Made by a program: the position numbers and the translations under genes. From the NCBI GenBank assembly GCA_026874595.1, contig CM049310.1:23536058-23600057 (forward strand): a stretch of 64,000 nt of DNA, read 5' to 3'. Shown one piece after another: positions 22,293 to 34,899 of this stretch. How positions within the stretch are numbered: the first letter of the stretch is position 1; each line of letters begins with the position of its first letter. Under the pieces are notes generated by a model. It did no database searches, was not told where the DNA came from, and was given only the letters and a program-made list of their open reading frames with translations. Source of the DNA: Sipunculus nudus. Lineage: Eukaryota; Annelida; Sipuncula; Golfingiida; Sipunculidae.

Positions 22293-24200
22293 TTTTAGCT
22301 CAGCTGACTGTAAGTCATCTGAGCTTTAGCAATCACTCTTTGTCTGTGTTCATCCGGCCATCCGGTTGTCCGGCCTTCCAGTCATCTGTCCGTTTACAGG
22401 GCACAAATTGTAACAGCTGGACCTGGAATCTTCTGTCTTTACATCCAGAGAGATCCATGAAAAATCTCCTTGGACACCAGAAATAAGGTCTCTGTTACCC
22501 AGATTCTTCAAGCTATGGGGCTCTGAAGTACCCCCAAGAATAATGGAAATTTGATACAAAAACTCAAATATCTGAACAACTAATGCATGGATCACCATGA
22601 TTCTTTGCATGGATATTGACCATGGAGTGTTTCATCAGTTTCTGCAGACTGGTGGTGCCACCTGTATTTTTTGATATTTTACAATTTTCTTTCTCTATTT
22701 TTGATACCTTAAAAGATGCGGTCATCTGATTACAGGGCACAAATCGTAACGACTTGACCTAGAATCTTCTATCTTGACATGCAGAGAGGCCAATGAAAAG
22801 TCTCCTTGGAAATCGAAAATTAGGTCTCGGTTACCCAAAACCTCAGAGCTATAGGGCTCTGAAGTATCTCCCAGAATAATGGAAAATTTGTTACAAAAGC
22901 TCAAGTATCTGAACAACTCATGCAATGATCACCATGATTCTTTGCATGGATATTGATCATGGAGTGTTTCATCAGTTTCTGCAAACTGGTGGTGCCACCT
23001 GTATTTTTTTTATTTTTTACAATTTTCTTTCTCTATTTTTGATACCTTAAAAGATGCGGTCATCTGATAACAGGGCACAAATTGTAATGACTGGACCTAG
23101 AATCATCTATCTTGACATGCAGGGAGGCCTGTGAAAAGTCTCCTTGGAAACCTAAAATTATATCTCTGTTACCCAAAACCTCAGAGCTATGTGGCTCTGA
23201 AGTATCCCCCAGAATAATGGAAAATTTGATACAAAAGCTCAAGTATCTGAACAACTAATGCATTGATCACCATGAATCTTTGCATGGATTTTTATCATGG
23301 AGTGTTTCATCAGTTTCTGCAGACTGATGGCGCCTCCTGGATTTTTTTCAACTTTTTTACATTTTTTTATTCTCTATTTTTGATACCTCAAAAGATGCAG
23401 TCAACTGATAACAGGGCCATATCATAACAACTGGACCTAGAATCTTCTTTCTTGATGTGCAGGGAGGCCAATGAAAATTCTCCTTGGAGACCTAAAATTA
23501 GGTCTCTGTTACCCAAAAACCTCAGAGCTATGGGGCTCTGAAGTATCCCCCAGAATAATGGAAAATTTGATACAGAAGCTCAAATATCTCAACAACTAAT
23601 GCATTGGTCATCATGATTCTTTACATGGATATTGGTCATGGAATGTTTCATCAGTTTCTGCAGACTGGTAGCGCCACCTGTTTTTTTTTGTGATTTTTTT
23701 TCTCAGTTTTTGAGACCTTTCGAGATGTGGTCGTCCTTTAACAGTGCACAAATCATAACCATTGGTCCTAGATTCTTCTTACTTGACATTGAGGGAGGTC
23801 CATGAAAAGTCTTCTTCGAAACCTGAAATTAGGTCTCTGTTACCGATATTTCCCATGCTATGGGGCTTATAAGTACCCCCCAGAATAATTGAAAATTTGA
23901 TACCAAAGCAGGGCACAAATCATAACCATTGGACCTAGAATCTTCTATTTTGACAACCAGGGAGGTCCATAAAAAAGTCGTCTTGGAAACCTGAAATTAG
24001 GTGTCTGTTACCCATATTCTCCAAGCTATGGGGCTTATAAGCACCCCCAGAATAATTGAAAATTTGATACCAAACAGGGCACAAATCATAACCATTTGAC
24101 CTTAATCTTCTTACTTGACATCCTGAGAGTTCCTCAAAAGTTCTCCTCAGAAACTTGCATTGAGGTCACTGTGACCTATTTTATCTGAGTTACAGGCCAT
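22293..24200 (+). repeat. Family C element with 338-bp tandem units
   Basis: Begins TTTTTAGCTCAGCTGACTGT with a hairpin pairing AGCTCAGCTGAC with GTCATCTGAGCT, a head I associate with common invertebrate interspersed repeats. Units start at GCACAAATTGTAAC near 22400, 22737 and 23075, a diverged one near 23413, then 23745. Two shortened units follow near 23921 and 24078, giving a period of about 338 bp and then about 170 bp. Each full unit ends with a GGTGGTGCCACCTG box like family A, so A and C share modules. The minus-strand frames at 22350-22610, 22722-22925 and 23060-23254 are the same unit read three times. Confidence 0.75.
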
Positions 24201-24209
24201 GTATGAGTA

Positions 24210-25557
24210 CCGTAAAATCTCCACTTACAACCGCACTGCCAATTAAAACCACACCTAGACTTTGCCGAAACCCCAGGTGAGACACCGCGAGGGGCTCAAA
24301 TACTAAGAACCCCCCTCTAAAACCGCACCAACTTTCGCTAGGGAATGATTTGACACAAGACACAAGCTATCATCTAGAAATCAACACGCGTAGGTTGCGA
24401 GTCGGACATTCCTGTAAACTATAAAATTCCTTTAGCATTTTATTCAAACACATAAAAACACTTTTTTGGAGGTTCACTCAAGCATGAAGTTTGGGAAGAC
24501 ATAAGGGCCGGTGAACCTCGGCATGTTTATACAGATTTAATATGCCGTGCCATATTCTTGTTTGCTACTGATTTTCCATTATATTTTAGAAAAATATTCT
24601 GCTGATCCAATTCAAGTCACTGTATATTTTAAGTCTAAAAGTAATATTTGGAAATCTTGATCTGTGATGAAAATTCCATTTTCTTGAATTACTCGGAAGC
24701 TTCGAATCATTTTCATACCGGTTACTTCGGTATTATCATCGTCACATCGTATGTTGACATCGCTCCATGTCACAATTTGCTGGTGCGTTTGAAAACATCG
24801 CTGGTCAACTTAACTAAGTATAAAAGTAACTGATGTTACCTTGTCGAGTTACGCACGTATAGGAAACATGACACGTGAAAACGTGTGATTTATAGTAAAA
24901 TTAAAATGGCCAGTTGGGGTAAGCAAGTTTTTTTCTTGAAGAAAGTTTCCGTGTGGGGGGGGGCCATTTTGTCAAGGCAGCGTTGCGCAAGGCACGCTGG
25001 GATGGGATAGGTGGCTGTTCTGTTTACCACCCACCGAGTACAGCCATTCAAAAAATTCTTAGCAGAAGCGTTTCAGCACATGGTGGCACTCAATCTTAAT
25101 TTTAAAACGAACGTCCGCCATTGTGCGACCCTTTACGACTCAGTTTTTTATTCATTTTACATTTCAAACAGATAATCGTTGCTAAATAATGCCGCAAATG
25201 GGTTTAGTGTGTGGGCCGCTGTGTTACAGTAGGGGTGTTATAAACGTGTTATTTGGTGACAATTACCAAGATTTTTATAATAATTTATATATCGCATGAT
25301 AGGTAATCAGCAACATTTAATTTAAAAATAACAAATATTCAGAAATAATAAATTTACACACGGCTCCCATGCATGCTAGACTGCTGCTATGGGCGGCCTT
25401 CGAAAATCGCCCCCTCACCGGCCCAAAAACCATGTCTACCGGGAAGATATTCAGGAAACCCATCTACCAAAACCGCACCCTGCTTTCAGGAAAACAACCT
25501 GATTTCAAGATTTTTAATTTCTTGATTAAACTGCGGTTTTAAGTGGAGATTTTACGG
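24210..25557. mobile_element. TA-flanked TIR element, 1.35 kb, non-autonomous
   Basis: Left CCGTAAAATCTCCACTTACA and right (inward) CCGTAAAATCTCCACTTAAA. The TIR is about 26 bp with one mismatch, flanked by TA on both sides (24208-24209, 25558-25559). This fits the Tc1/mariner superfamily in its duplication, though not with a specific family by end sequence. The word AAAACCGCACC recurs inside both ends (near 24245, 24321, 25470), as expected of transposase-binding repeats. The interior has no DDE-type frame; the 61-codon frame at 24648 has no motif. It interrupts no recognisable gene. Confidence 0.8.
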
Positions 25558-25759
25558 TACCCCAGAAATAATGCAAAATACACACAAATTGCCAGATTCC
25601 TCAGGAGCAGCGGGTCGGATTGTCATCAAATTTAAATGTGCTTAAGGGTGTTGATGAACTTCAGCTAATATGCATGAATTATGATGCCACCTGCATTATC
25701 TTAATTTGTTGCTGTGCAAGGACAAATTGTCAACATGCCAGTCGGCTGAGGGTCATGAC

Positions 25760-26310
25760 CAATGGGTCACTTGTTTTCGTGTGGCATCCATCCTTCCATT
25801 TGCTTCAGGTGAAGATCACATATCTCAGGAATGGATGGATGTATCAGCCTGAAATTTTGCATGTTTATCCTTCTTGGATAGCTTTGTTGTGGACCCGACA
25901 GGTGGCGCCACCTGCTGTTCAATTTTTGTAGAATATATTGACGCATTTTTTCTCAGAATTGGTTTGGTGTCTTGGCCTGAAGTTCATCCGTCTTGGGTAA
26001 TTTTCTCATTCATGAGACTAGTGGCACCACCTGCAATCATGTATTTGTAGAATAAGGTCATTCATTAATCTTAGGATTGGTTAAATGTATCAACCTAAAA
26101 TGTCACGTCCATTTTTTATACCTCCACCTTGTACACAGACATGGTGGCACCAGCTACAATCTTTCTCACATAGTGTTCTCCATCATAGACCAGACAGGTA
26201 GAGTCAAATACCTTTTTGTTATCATAGAATGTATTGCCTTTTCCTCAGGAGTGGTTTTGATGTATTAACCTGAAAATTTGCATGTCCATAGAACTTGGAA
26301 TGGTTTATCT
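25760..26310 (+). repeat. Family A modules
   Basis: Four modules with boxes GGTGGCGCCACCTGC (about 25901), GTGGCACCACCTGCAATC (about 26020), GGTGGCACCAGCTACAATC (about 26142) and a decayed one near 26330. Each is preceded by a string like TATCAGCCTGAAATTTTGCA. The 103-codon frame here is the module read through. Confidence 0.65.
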
Positions 26311-26775
26311 TCTATACAAGACTGCTTGGACCACCAACAATCTACATCTTGTATCCATCTGTAGATCTGTTTTTGGTGAAAATTGCACATATATGATGAG
26401 TTTAATTGGCATCCCTGATGCAACAAATTTGGAGTCATGTCATGTCAGAATATTCAGTGTCTTACTTTTTCCATGCTTTGTGATTTGGCGTTACCTGTAG
26501 TTGCTTGTCAACTGCACAAGTTCAAGTTGTAGTACAGGAGTTCTACTGTATACTATAACAAACTCCACAAAGAATGATCTTAAGTTTAAGCTGCTGGTCT
26601 ATGTCTCCCTATTTTAAATCATATTTACATATTTATACAGTTGAAAGTAAAAGTAGTTTGCATCCATAGTGTAAAAGAATGAGCTGTACCAGTTGTTGGC
26701 TATTACTGCAAGTAAAACTGACATAAGTGTCTTATAAGTCCCTCTGTGTCTAAACTGTTCAGTATTTAGATACTA

Positions 26776-27126
26776 CTACAAACACCCCTCATCTCCCAGT
26801 GTTACCATCCATACTCTGGCCTCAGGGATTGCTTTGTTTGTGGAGCTACTGATTGCCTCCTTCCCTGGACCATGAACCATCTGGCATACCAGCTTAGATA
26901 AGGCAAGGGTAACTAAGGGGTTGCAATCTAAACATAGCCCTGACTGTGATGAACTTAAACAAGTGTATCCCCAGCCAAGAGTACAGCATTGTTTTTGAAA
27001 TTCATTATAATAATAGGTAAATAATGTGACTACAATGTTTTCTTCATGTCCAGTCCAGGGAAACGTTAGGGAATCATCAAGTCCTGGGTCTTGCGTTTTC
27101 TTTATAGAAATATTTTTATCAAACAA
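26776..27126 (-). CDS. Unrecognised 116-codon frame, possible terminal exon
   Basis: An open frame in non-repetitive DNA downstream, on the same strand, of the exon-like segment at 27472-27549. An AG acceptor at ATTTCTATAAAG would join in phase 0 to KTQDPGLDDSLTFPWTGHEE, and the frame then runs to a stop at 26776. Composition is mixed and not low-complexity, with several Cys. No domain recognised. It could equally be chance openness in AT-rich DNA. Confidence 0.22.
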   Translation of the reverse strand: MFDKNISIKKTQDPGLDDSLTFPWTGHEENIVVTLFTYYYNEFQKQCCTLGWGYTCLSSSQSGLCLDCNPLVTLALSKLVCQMVHGPGKEAISSSTNKAIPEARVWMVTLGDEGCL

Positions 27127-27471
27127 ACCAGATCAGTGAAATTTCAGTGTGTGTTGATGGCACAGTGTTAGACAAAAAATATTCAGCACTCAACCCTAGA
27201 TGAGCCATTTGTTAAATGAACTGGTGTACAGTGGTGTCTTTCCTTTCATGGTAAAGTGCAATTTCATAAAAATACCACACTGTTATTTGTAACCTTAAAA
27301 GCAAATATCCATTTATATTTGTGCATTTCGTAGAACAAGCAGCCTGAACTGATTTTCCCAAAAAATGCTTTCCTGCTGTATTTACCAGTTTTTCCCGAAA
27401 AATATGTGTGATACTGTCAAAAAGCTACAGCTACTTATAATGTAAGTCTCTGATTTTAGAATATTACTTAC

Positions 27472-27549
27472 CTTCATGAAAGCTCCAGGGACAGGATCCA
27501 GCATCTTAGTATAAACTTTGTTATTGATTTTATTTGCCAAGCCTGACCA
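27472..27549 (-). CDS. Candidate internal coding exon, 26 codons
   Basis: On the minus strand a pyrimidine-biased acceptor ending TTTAATATAG is followed by exactly 26 open codons, WSGLANKINNKVYTKMLDPV then PGAFMK, and an ideal donor AAG|GTAAGT. The length is a multiple of three (phase 0 at both ends). The segment lies in unique sequence between repeat blocks. Neighbouring exons are not certain; the frame at 26776-27126 could be downstream. Product not recognised. Confidence 0.42.
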
Positions 27550-27630
27550 CTATATTAAAGCACAACTGAATATTTAGTATTGATAAAAAACAAATTGAAA
27601 GAAATGATTAAGTGATAGTTTAGCCTAGAT

Positions 27631-27645
27631 GGGGGGGGGGGGGGG
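27631..27645. repeat. Poly-G tract
   Basis: Fifteen consecutive G just before the family A array; possible assembly weak point. Confidence 0.95.
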
Positions 27646-27679
27646 AGTGAGAAAGTAAATAAAGGTACTCCTTGTTTAC

Positions 27680-28985
27680 AGATGCACGCCGCCGCCGCCG
27701 CGAAGGTGTCCAGAGAACTCCTCCGTAACCGTTCGGCGGAATTTTATGAAACCCGGGATTATGTTTGGGTCACATGTGAACTGCTGCGCCCCGATTTTGT
27801 TTTGACATCTGACCTTTTCTCTGCGCTCTGCGTCCGTTTGTGCGTCTGTTTCCACACATAAACCCACATATCTCGGGAACTGTTTGACCGATCAGAAAAT
27901 TTTTTTGCACAAATGTAGCCCTTGGAGAGCTTTATAACATACACAAAAATGGTGGCGCCACCTGCAACCATGTTTGCACAGTGTCCATCTGTTCGTCTGC
28001 CTTGGGTTAAAATCACTTATATCTCTGCAGTGACTTGACTAATTCACCTGAAATTCAGCATGCTTATACATCCTGGATAGCTTTTCTGATTTTATGACAG
28101 GTGGTGCCACCTACATTCACGTTTACGCTGCAGACATCCAAGCTCATATCTCGGGAACCGTTTGACCGATCAGGAAAAATTTTTTGCACAAATGTAGCCC
28201 TTGGAAAGCTTGATAACATACACAAAAAATGGTGGCGCCACCTGCAACCATGTTTGCACAGTGTCCATCTGTTCGTCTGCCTTGGGTTAAAATCACTCAT
28301 ATCTCTGCAGTGACTTGACTAATTCACCTGAAATTCGGCATGCGTATACATCCTGGATAGCTTTTCTGATTTTATGACAGGTGGCGCTACCTACATTCAC
28401 GTTTACGCTGCAGACATCCAAGCTCATATCTCGGGAACCGTTTGACCGATTGAGCCAAAATTTTGCATGTGTATAGATCTTACATAGCTCTTTATCATAC
28501 GCAAAACTGGTGGCGCCACCTGCAGCCATTTTTGCACAGCTCCTGTCTGTTTGTCTGCCATGGGATAAAATCACTCATATCTCGGCGGTGGTTTGACATA
28601 TCTGGCTAAAATTTTGCAGGTTTATACATCCCCGACAGCTCTCTTGATTTTATGACAGGTGGCGCCACCTGCATTCTAGTTTATGCAGCAGACATCCAAG
28701 CTCATATCTTGGGAACCGTTTGACCGATTGGGCCAACGTTTTGCATGTGTATAGTTCTCACATAGCTCTTTATCATACGCAAAACTGGTGGCGTCACCTG
28801 CAACCATTTTTGCTCAGCGTCCATCTGTTTGTCTGCCACGGGCTAAAATCACTCATATACATGTAGTGGTTTGACTTATCTGCCTTAAATTTTGCATATG
28901 TATACAACTTGGACGGCTTTCTGGATTTTGTGGTAGGGGGGGCAACCTACATACACAATTTGGCTGCAGACATCCATGCTAATAT
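27680..28985 (+). repeat. Family A array with alternating 150/130-bp half-units
   Basis: Box sequences GGTGGCGCCACC or close variants occur near 27951, 28099, 28230, 28379, 28508, 28659, 28786 and 28936. The spacing alternates about 148-151 and 127-131 bp, so the true unit is a dimer near 279 bp. One half carries CATATCTCGGGAACCGTTTG, the other TTATGACAGGTGG and ACTCATATCTCTGCAGTGAC. Each box is a near-perfect palindrome. Frames overlapping it (27676-28574) repeat the same peptide and are not genes. Confidence 0.85.
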
Positions 28986-29433
28986 GCAACACTACTTCAC
29001 TCTATTTCCCCTTGCCACTCAATCCATGCCTCACTTCACCCGTTCCACTCTGATTTAGGCGGATACACTTAGTCGTCTGTCGACTACCCGTATTCTAGTT
29101 AAATTAGTACATAATCATTCTGGTCAAGTAAATATATGGATGATGGTTTATATTGTGATGCATATTCATCAAATTTTAAAGGAAAAGGACAAAATTATAC
29201 CTAATTTTGGATTGTTTGCATAAAGCAAAATATAGCTGATTCCTTAAATTTGTTGGGGGTATATGGTTGCCCATTGGTTCCTTCCATCTAGAGCACTTAG
29301 AGGGCTTAATATATCTTCAGTCCTTCAATTTTTCATTTTTATCCACAATAATGCTTATAGTATTTCATTACAAATTTTACCTACTTTAGATGGGCTTTCA
29401 AACTCCCATAGGTTCAGTTTATAAAGACCTCTC
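28986..29433. other. Unique AT-rich DNA, nothing recognised
   Basis: A spacer between the family A array and family B copy 2. No frames of note. Confidence 0.4.
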
Positions 29434-31952
29434 TTTTTTAGCAAACCTGTGCGCTAATGCATTGGTGTGGCGCTGTCCGGTGACTGGCGTCTGTATATTA
29501 ACCCATACTATCTTGAAAACAACAGATGCTAGCATCACGAAATTTTTTGCAAAAAATTAGCCATCTGAAAAACTGGAAATTTTCTTATTTTTTGGCTAAC
29601 TGCATTTTCTTAGATTTTATTGAGAAAAAGCTAAAAAACTTTTAAAATATTCTCCTCTAAAATGGTCCAGCCAAATTGTTCAATATTTCACAGAATACCC
29701 TCTCTCTCAAATTTGTTCAAATGGTTCCAGTTCGGTGATTTTTGGCCGAGTTACTTAGAGTTGAACTTAGTCCTCTGTCAAAAAAAGCATACTAAAATTT
29801 CAGTCTCAGAAATGGCTTGAGCTAACATCACCAAATTTTATTCCAAAGTTGGTCACACGAGTCATATCTGAAATTGAGGTATTGGTGGCGCCACCTGCAT
29901 CAGCCTTTTTTGTATGGGGGTCATCATTGCCTTATCATATTGAGGGCTACAAAGAACTTCTTCTCTGAATCCATATGACCAAATTGTTTAATATCGCACA
30001 GAAATGATCCTAGGGTAGTGCTTTCTGAAGTTTGTTCAAATGGTCTCAGTTCAGTGACTTTTGGCTGAGTTATGGGAAGCTAATTTAGTCATATGCCATA
30101 ACAGCACATTTTAGCTCAGTGGCTACAAAGATCTTCTTCCCAAAAACCACTGGGCCAACTTCTTAAAAATCTTACACATTAATTATCCTCAGATGTTGAT
30201 AATTCAAGTTTGTTCAAATGGTTCTGGTTCAGTGCTTTAGCCAGTTTGCAGATCTTCCTATAAGAGTGATAAACCTGCAAAACATTTTTCAACTGACGTC
30301 ACTGAAGCCAGTCATTTTACCATATATGTTATTGTTAGCTGTGTGAAGCGGTAACATCTAGCCTGGCACCAGTTTATCAGCATCTTTAACTTCATGCCAA
30401 TAGCTTTCAGGTTAAATAGCTTGGTAGACTTCCAACTATTTCAGATATTGCAACAGGCCAAAGGTCGGCCTGGATCTATTTATAGCTTTTGCAGACTGGC
30501 AACTGTATCAGATTAGGCAACAGGGCAAGAGTTCACTCAGTGCAGCCATGTATAAGTCAAGAGTTCACTCAGTGCAGTAGCTGCATTCTATTTGTAGCTT
30601 TGGCAGACTGCCAACTGAATCAGCTTTGGAGCCAGAGGTCAACCTGGATCTATTTATAGCTTTGGCAAACTGCCAACTGTGTCAGATTATGCAACAGGTC
30701 AAGAGTTCACTCAGTGCAGCCAGGTGCAGGTCAAGAGTTCCCTCAGTGCAGTAACTTGAGCCAGCAATTTGTCACAGTTCACTCGGGGCAACTACCTTTC
30801 TCACCTGAGCCTGGTCAGCCTAGTGCATCAAACTCCAGAAGTTTGATGTATTGGCTACGCTCCCGAGGCAGCGGAAATCTTGCGCTTCTAAAGAAGCAAC
30901 TGATTTTCACGCTGCCAGCTTTGACCGTTTATGATATTTTTAGACACCAGATGGCGGTTCGTTGTCTGCTGAAAAATATGTGCGTATGATGTGACAAGCA
31001 GCCAACCAGATGCCAATAAACAAACACTCAACAGGCATCCTGGCTCCGCCCATAGCTGCGCTTCAAGCGCTGCTTGATGAGTTTTCGGTCAAATTTTAAT
31101 TGCTCCCTCTGCATTATGGCATCATCGACCGATTCGATTATGACATTATGACTGTGTTAGCGTAGCCATGTATCTGTTGTCTGCAGAAGTGAAACCAGCC
31201 AGCGAGGTGTGCAAGTAGCCTTTGTTGTCACGTTTTGTTTGAATTACAGCTCACCGGCCGGGCATCCTATGTTCCCAAGGTCCTAAGCAAACCACGTCTG
31301 GGGCAATTCTCTCTGAGCCTGTGGCCTGTTACCGGGGTGATGAGCTGTCAATCAAAACGAAATGATTATGATTGGCCCTGTGTATTCCTCGCTTGGCAGT
31401 GTCTTCCAGCACAAAGTTTCACCTGATTGGACAAAAATACAGTGCTCCCCTCTGGTGTAGCAATTCAGGATACGAGGTCATAACAAACAGCGCTTGGGAT
31501 ATAGGTACTAGGCCTATAGTTAAAGCGCTGTGTAAAGAGCGTATGTATTGGCCTGATATTTAGACCTGTCTATGCATCTTTGATGGCTTTCACGTTCAGA
31601 AGACAGGTGTCGCTGCCTACAATAAATAATGCACAATGTATGTGCCTGCTTATTTCACCAGAGGAATTTGATATATCAGCCAGGAATTGGGCAAATGTAT
31701 ACATATCTCAAAGTTTTGTCTTTTACAATCTGGACTGGTGGCGCCATCTACAGTAATTTTTGCACAGTGTATGTCCCTGCTTATTTCAGGAGGTGAAATT
31801 GGCCTGTAATTGGGCATATACATGTATACATCCGTGATACCTTGGTCGTATAAAAGACGTAGGCCTACTTGAAAAGTAATGGCCCAGCATTGAAGTATTA
31901 TACCTGTTGTATAAACCATTGCACAGGTTCGTATTAGACCTGTAGGCCTTGT
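29434..31952 (+). repeat. Family B composite repeat, copy 2, interrupted
   Basis: Same order of blocks as copy 1: AGCAAACCTGTGCGCTAATG start, GGCTTGAGCTAACATCACCA and GTTCAAATGGTTCCAGTTCG repeats, AGACTGCCAACTG and AGAGTTCACTCAGTGCAG blocks, family A boxes (about 31738), AAGTAATGGCCCAGCATTGA and the GCACAGGTTCGTATTAGACC end. A 688-bp element at 30856-31543 splits it; without that insert the two copies are nearly the same length. Confidence 0.75.
30856..31543. mobile_element. 688-bp DNA element with 9-bp target duplication
   Basis: Terminal TACGCTC...GAGCGTA with imperfect extension (AGGCAGCG against ACACAGCG). The flanking 9-bp direct repeat TGTATTGGC is exact (30847-30855, 31544-31552). Family B copy 1 at 16340-16352 shows the uninterrupted site (ATGTATCTGCCTG). 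A 9-bp duplication points to a Mutator-like element, or hAT if one base is coincidental. No transposase frame; higher GC than its host repeat. Confidence 0.85.
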
Positions 31953-34130
31953 TTGTATGTTTTTGCCTAAGGAGAAGGTTTCATCAAATTAAGGTAATAC
32001 ATGCAGTTGACAGCTATTCACATACACATTTTGACACAGGTCTGAATTGTGTAAGTAAAATTAACACTAAAGTTCTATATACTGCATTATCCAATCTGCA
32101 TTTTTGTTTATTTTATTTTTAATTTAAATTTTTACTGATTTTCTTATCACATATTGACATTGTGACTTAATCTTCTTGATTTAACCTGTGATTTTACAGA
32201 TTTAACAGTTTGTGCCTTGTTTTCATTGTTTTCTTCATCAAATTTGTAACTCTTTTCCTGTGACTTCTGTAGTTCTTTTCCTGTGGTTTTCCCCACATCC
32301 CATCAGGACACCATGGGATTGGCAGGCCCACCCATACACTCAAGGGATGTTAGCCAATAATTACCAAAATGAATCGAACAAGGCACAGGTCCTTAGTCTG
32401 TTACTTTAATACTGATGACTGAAGAGTTGCTTAATTTACGTTTATTTATATTTTTTGTCAGCATTGGCAAAATCTTCACAGATGAACATATCATTACTTT
32501 TTTTGTTGTTGTTATTCTTACAGGCTCACCTACTTGTAACATCATATTTATACATTTGGATATGTATAATTAGTTAAAGTTTGACCTGCAATAAGTATTT
32601 AAGGTATTACAATACTACATTGAAAATGGATCTGATACCATGGCATCTAGCATATTTAACACACTGGCCCTGTGGCAAGCACACTGGATAATGGTATGGA
32701 ACCAGATACTGGTACAAATTCAGATATGGCATTGTAAAATGACTGGTTCCATTCTGAAGGAATCTAGTACTGATTAAAGCTTAAATTTTGGAACAGAATT
32801 TTCACAGGCTCAGCAGTTAAAACATTGACAGGGTTAAAGTTAACATTTTCCTGTTTTCATACCTGCCAGGTCAAGCAGCAAGTTAATTAACCTGCTCAAG
32901 TATGTCCATCAACCTGCCCAAATATATTCATTAGAGTATTAATTCTTAAAATTTGTTCCCTATTATTTATAGTCCATTCCATAGTGGTGATGGATATTTT
33001 GACAGATTTTTTCCATACTTCATAATGAAAATTTACTTTCCAATGAATGAATTGGGTATAAAATAGAAACAAATATCACACAATGCAGAATAATTTATTA
33101 TACAAGAACATAGCCCAATTTTCTGTCAGAAGTGACACCAGTCATGTACATAAACATAAATTGTTAATATCAGTGATTTGTGGGATCTTCTGCCTGCCTT
33201 ATGAAGGCAGCTTTGAGTTTTCAGCTGCCAAACAGCCTCAATCACCTGCCCGGGGCAGTCAGGCAGTGGTTAATTTCAATCCCTGTTGGCTAATCCTTTG
33301 TGCAAGGTAGTGAGTACATTGGCAACCAAATCAATCCTACCTTATCTGGTCTAGTATAGCCAAGTCTGGTCAAATCCAGGCTCACCTGTGTTTTGACATA
33401 ACTTTACATGTAAAATATAAAATGAAAATGGTCCCACAGCCTGACAAAGTAGCTGTTGCTTTATCCCTACTGATGTACACCACTATTACTAACACAAGCT
33501 GACACACCAGCTGACATACTGTGATCAGTTTACCCTGTAGATCTTTTCTGTGCACACTGCACTAGAATGGCCTCAGTGTCTCCCCTTCTTTTTTGCCACT
33601 GCTGGTTTCTATAATTGGAAAGAGGGTTAATATATCAGTTGATCTCTTACAGTCTGTGAGGCAGTGACCTATCAATGTCTGTCCCAAATAATAGTCTGTG
33701 GCTTCTTCTTTTACATTTTCAGTTGAACCTCATAAAAAAATGTCATGTTTTATGTATTCCCACTGGTGTGTTGGGGTGGTAACTATTTCTGTTCTTGATA
33801 AACCATAAAGCATTTAATCTGAGAAACCATAGTCTGACTTTCAAAGGACACATTTTGCTGTGGCCAGTAGACAACACTTCACACATTATTCTGGGGAACA
33901 ACTATCTGATTTTCAACAGTAGGCTTTTGGTGTGGACAGTAGATAGAACATTATCCATGTAATATGAAGAAACCTGTTCTTAGGTTTTTGATTGATCTGG
34001 TGAATAAGGCATTATGCATGTATTTTTAAAAATCACAACCAGAAATTCATAAAGTCTTTGATGTGGCTTATGGATAATGCATCAAGTATTTTCACTTAAG
34101 GTTTCTGGTTTGAAACTTAGACAGTATTTC
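31953..34130. other. AT-rich unique DNA with one weak exon candidate
   Basis: A strong acceptor (pyrimidine tract then CCCCACATCCCATCAG, ending near 32305) is followed by an open frame TPWDWQAHPYTQGMLANNYQ and onward to KAQ before GTCCTT (near 32389), a poor donor. It could be a real exon or chance. 33790-34130 shows vague repetition (about 80 bp) but no clean unit. Confidence 0.25.
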
Positions 34131-34139
34131 AATGTTTAG

Positions 34140-34899
34140 GGCATTGCTTTGAGATGCAGGACCCTATTTAGACGTGGGGCACTAACTGGAGATGCAGGAC
34201 CCTATCTAGACACATGGGGCACTTTCTGGAGATGCAGGACCCCATGTCAACATGCAGGGCACTATATTGAAATGCAAAAATCTACAGGATCCATATTAGA
34301 CATGCAGAGCACTATCTTGAGATACAGGACCCTATCTAGACATGGGGCACTATCAGGAGATACAGGGCCCTATTTAGACATGTGGGGCACTATCTGGAGA
34401 TAGCGGACCCTATCTAGACAAGGGGCACTATCTGGAGATACAGGGCCCTATGTAGACATGTGGGCACTATCTGGAGATAGAGGACCATATCTAGACATGC
34501 AGAGCACTATTTGGGGATGCAGAACCTTATCGAGACATGCAAAATACTAGCACTAAGTACTAATTGGATATAAAGGACCTATCTAAACACGCAGAGCACT
34601 GTCTTGAGACACAGGACTTTTCTAGACGTATAAGGCATTATCTTGAGATAAAAGACTTTCTCTGAGCACTATTTGGAGATGCAGAGCTATATTAAAATGC
34701 AAAGAACTATATTAAAATGCCAGGCACTAATTGGATATACAGCACCCACAAACATACAGAGCACTCTCTGAAGATATTGGACCCTATTTAGACAGACAGA
34801 CATAGGACCCTATATAGACATGCAGAGCACTATTTTGGGACATAGGACCCTATCTAGACATATGAGGCATTATCTGCAGATACATGACTTAATTTAGAC
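34140..34899 (+). repeat. Minisatellite, about 40-bp unit, left part
   Basis: Degenerate units of the form GGACCCTATCTAGACATG..GGGCACTATCTGGAGATACA. The array resumes at 36094 after an insertion. The 84-codon frame at 34149 is this repeat translated. Confidence 0.85.

Noticed and set aside
27676-28574. Several overlapping frames repeating SRDMS and similar peptides
   Set aside because: Read-through of the family A dimer array.
34149-34403. 84-codon frame with repeating GPYLD and TLxR motifs
   Set aside because: Read-through of the 40-bp minisatellite.
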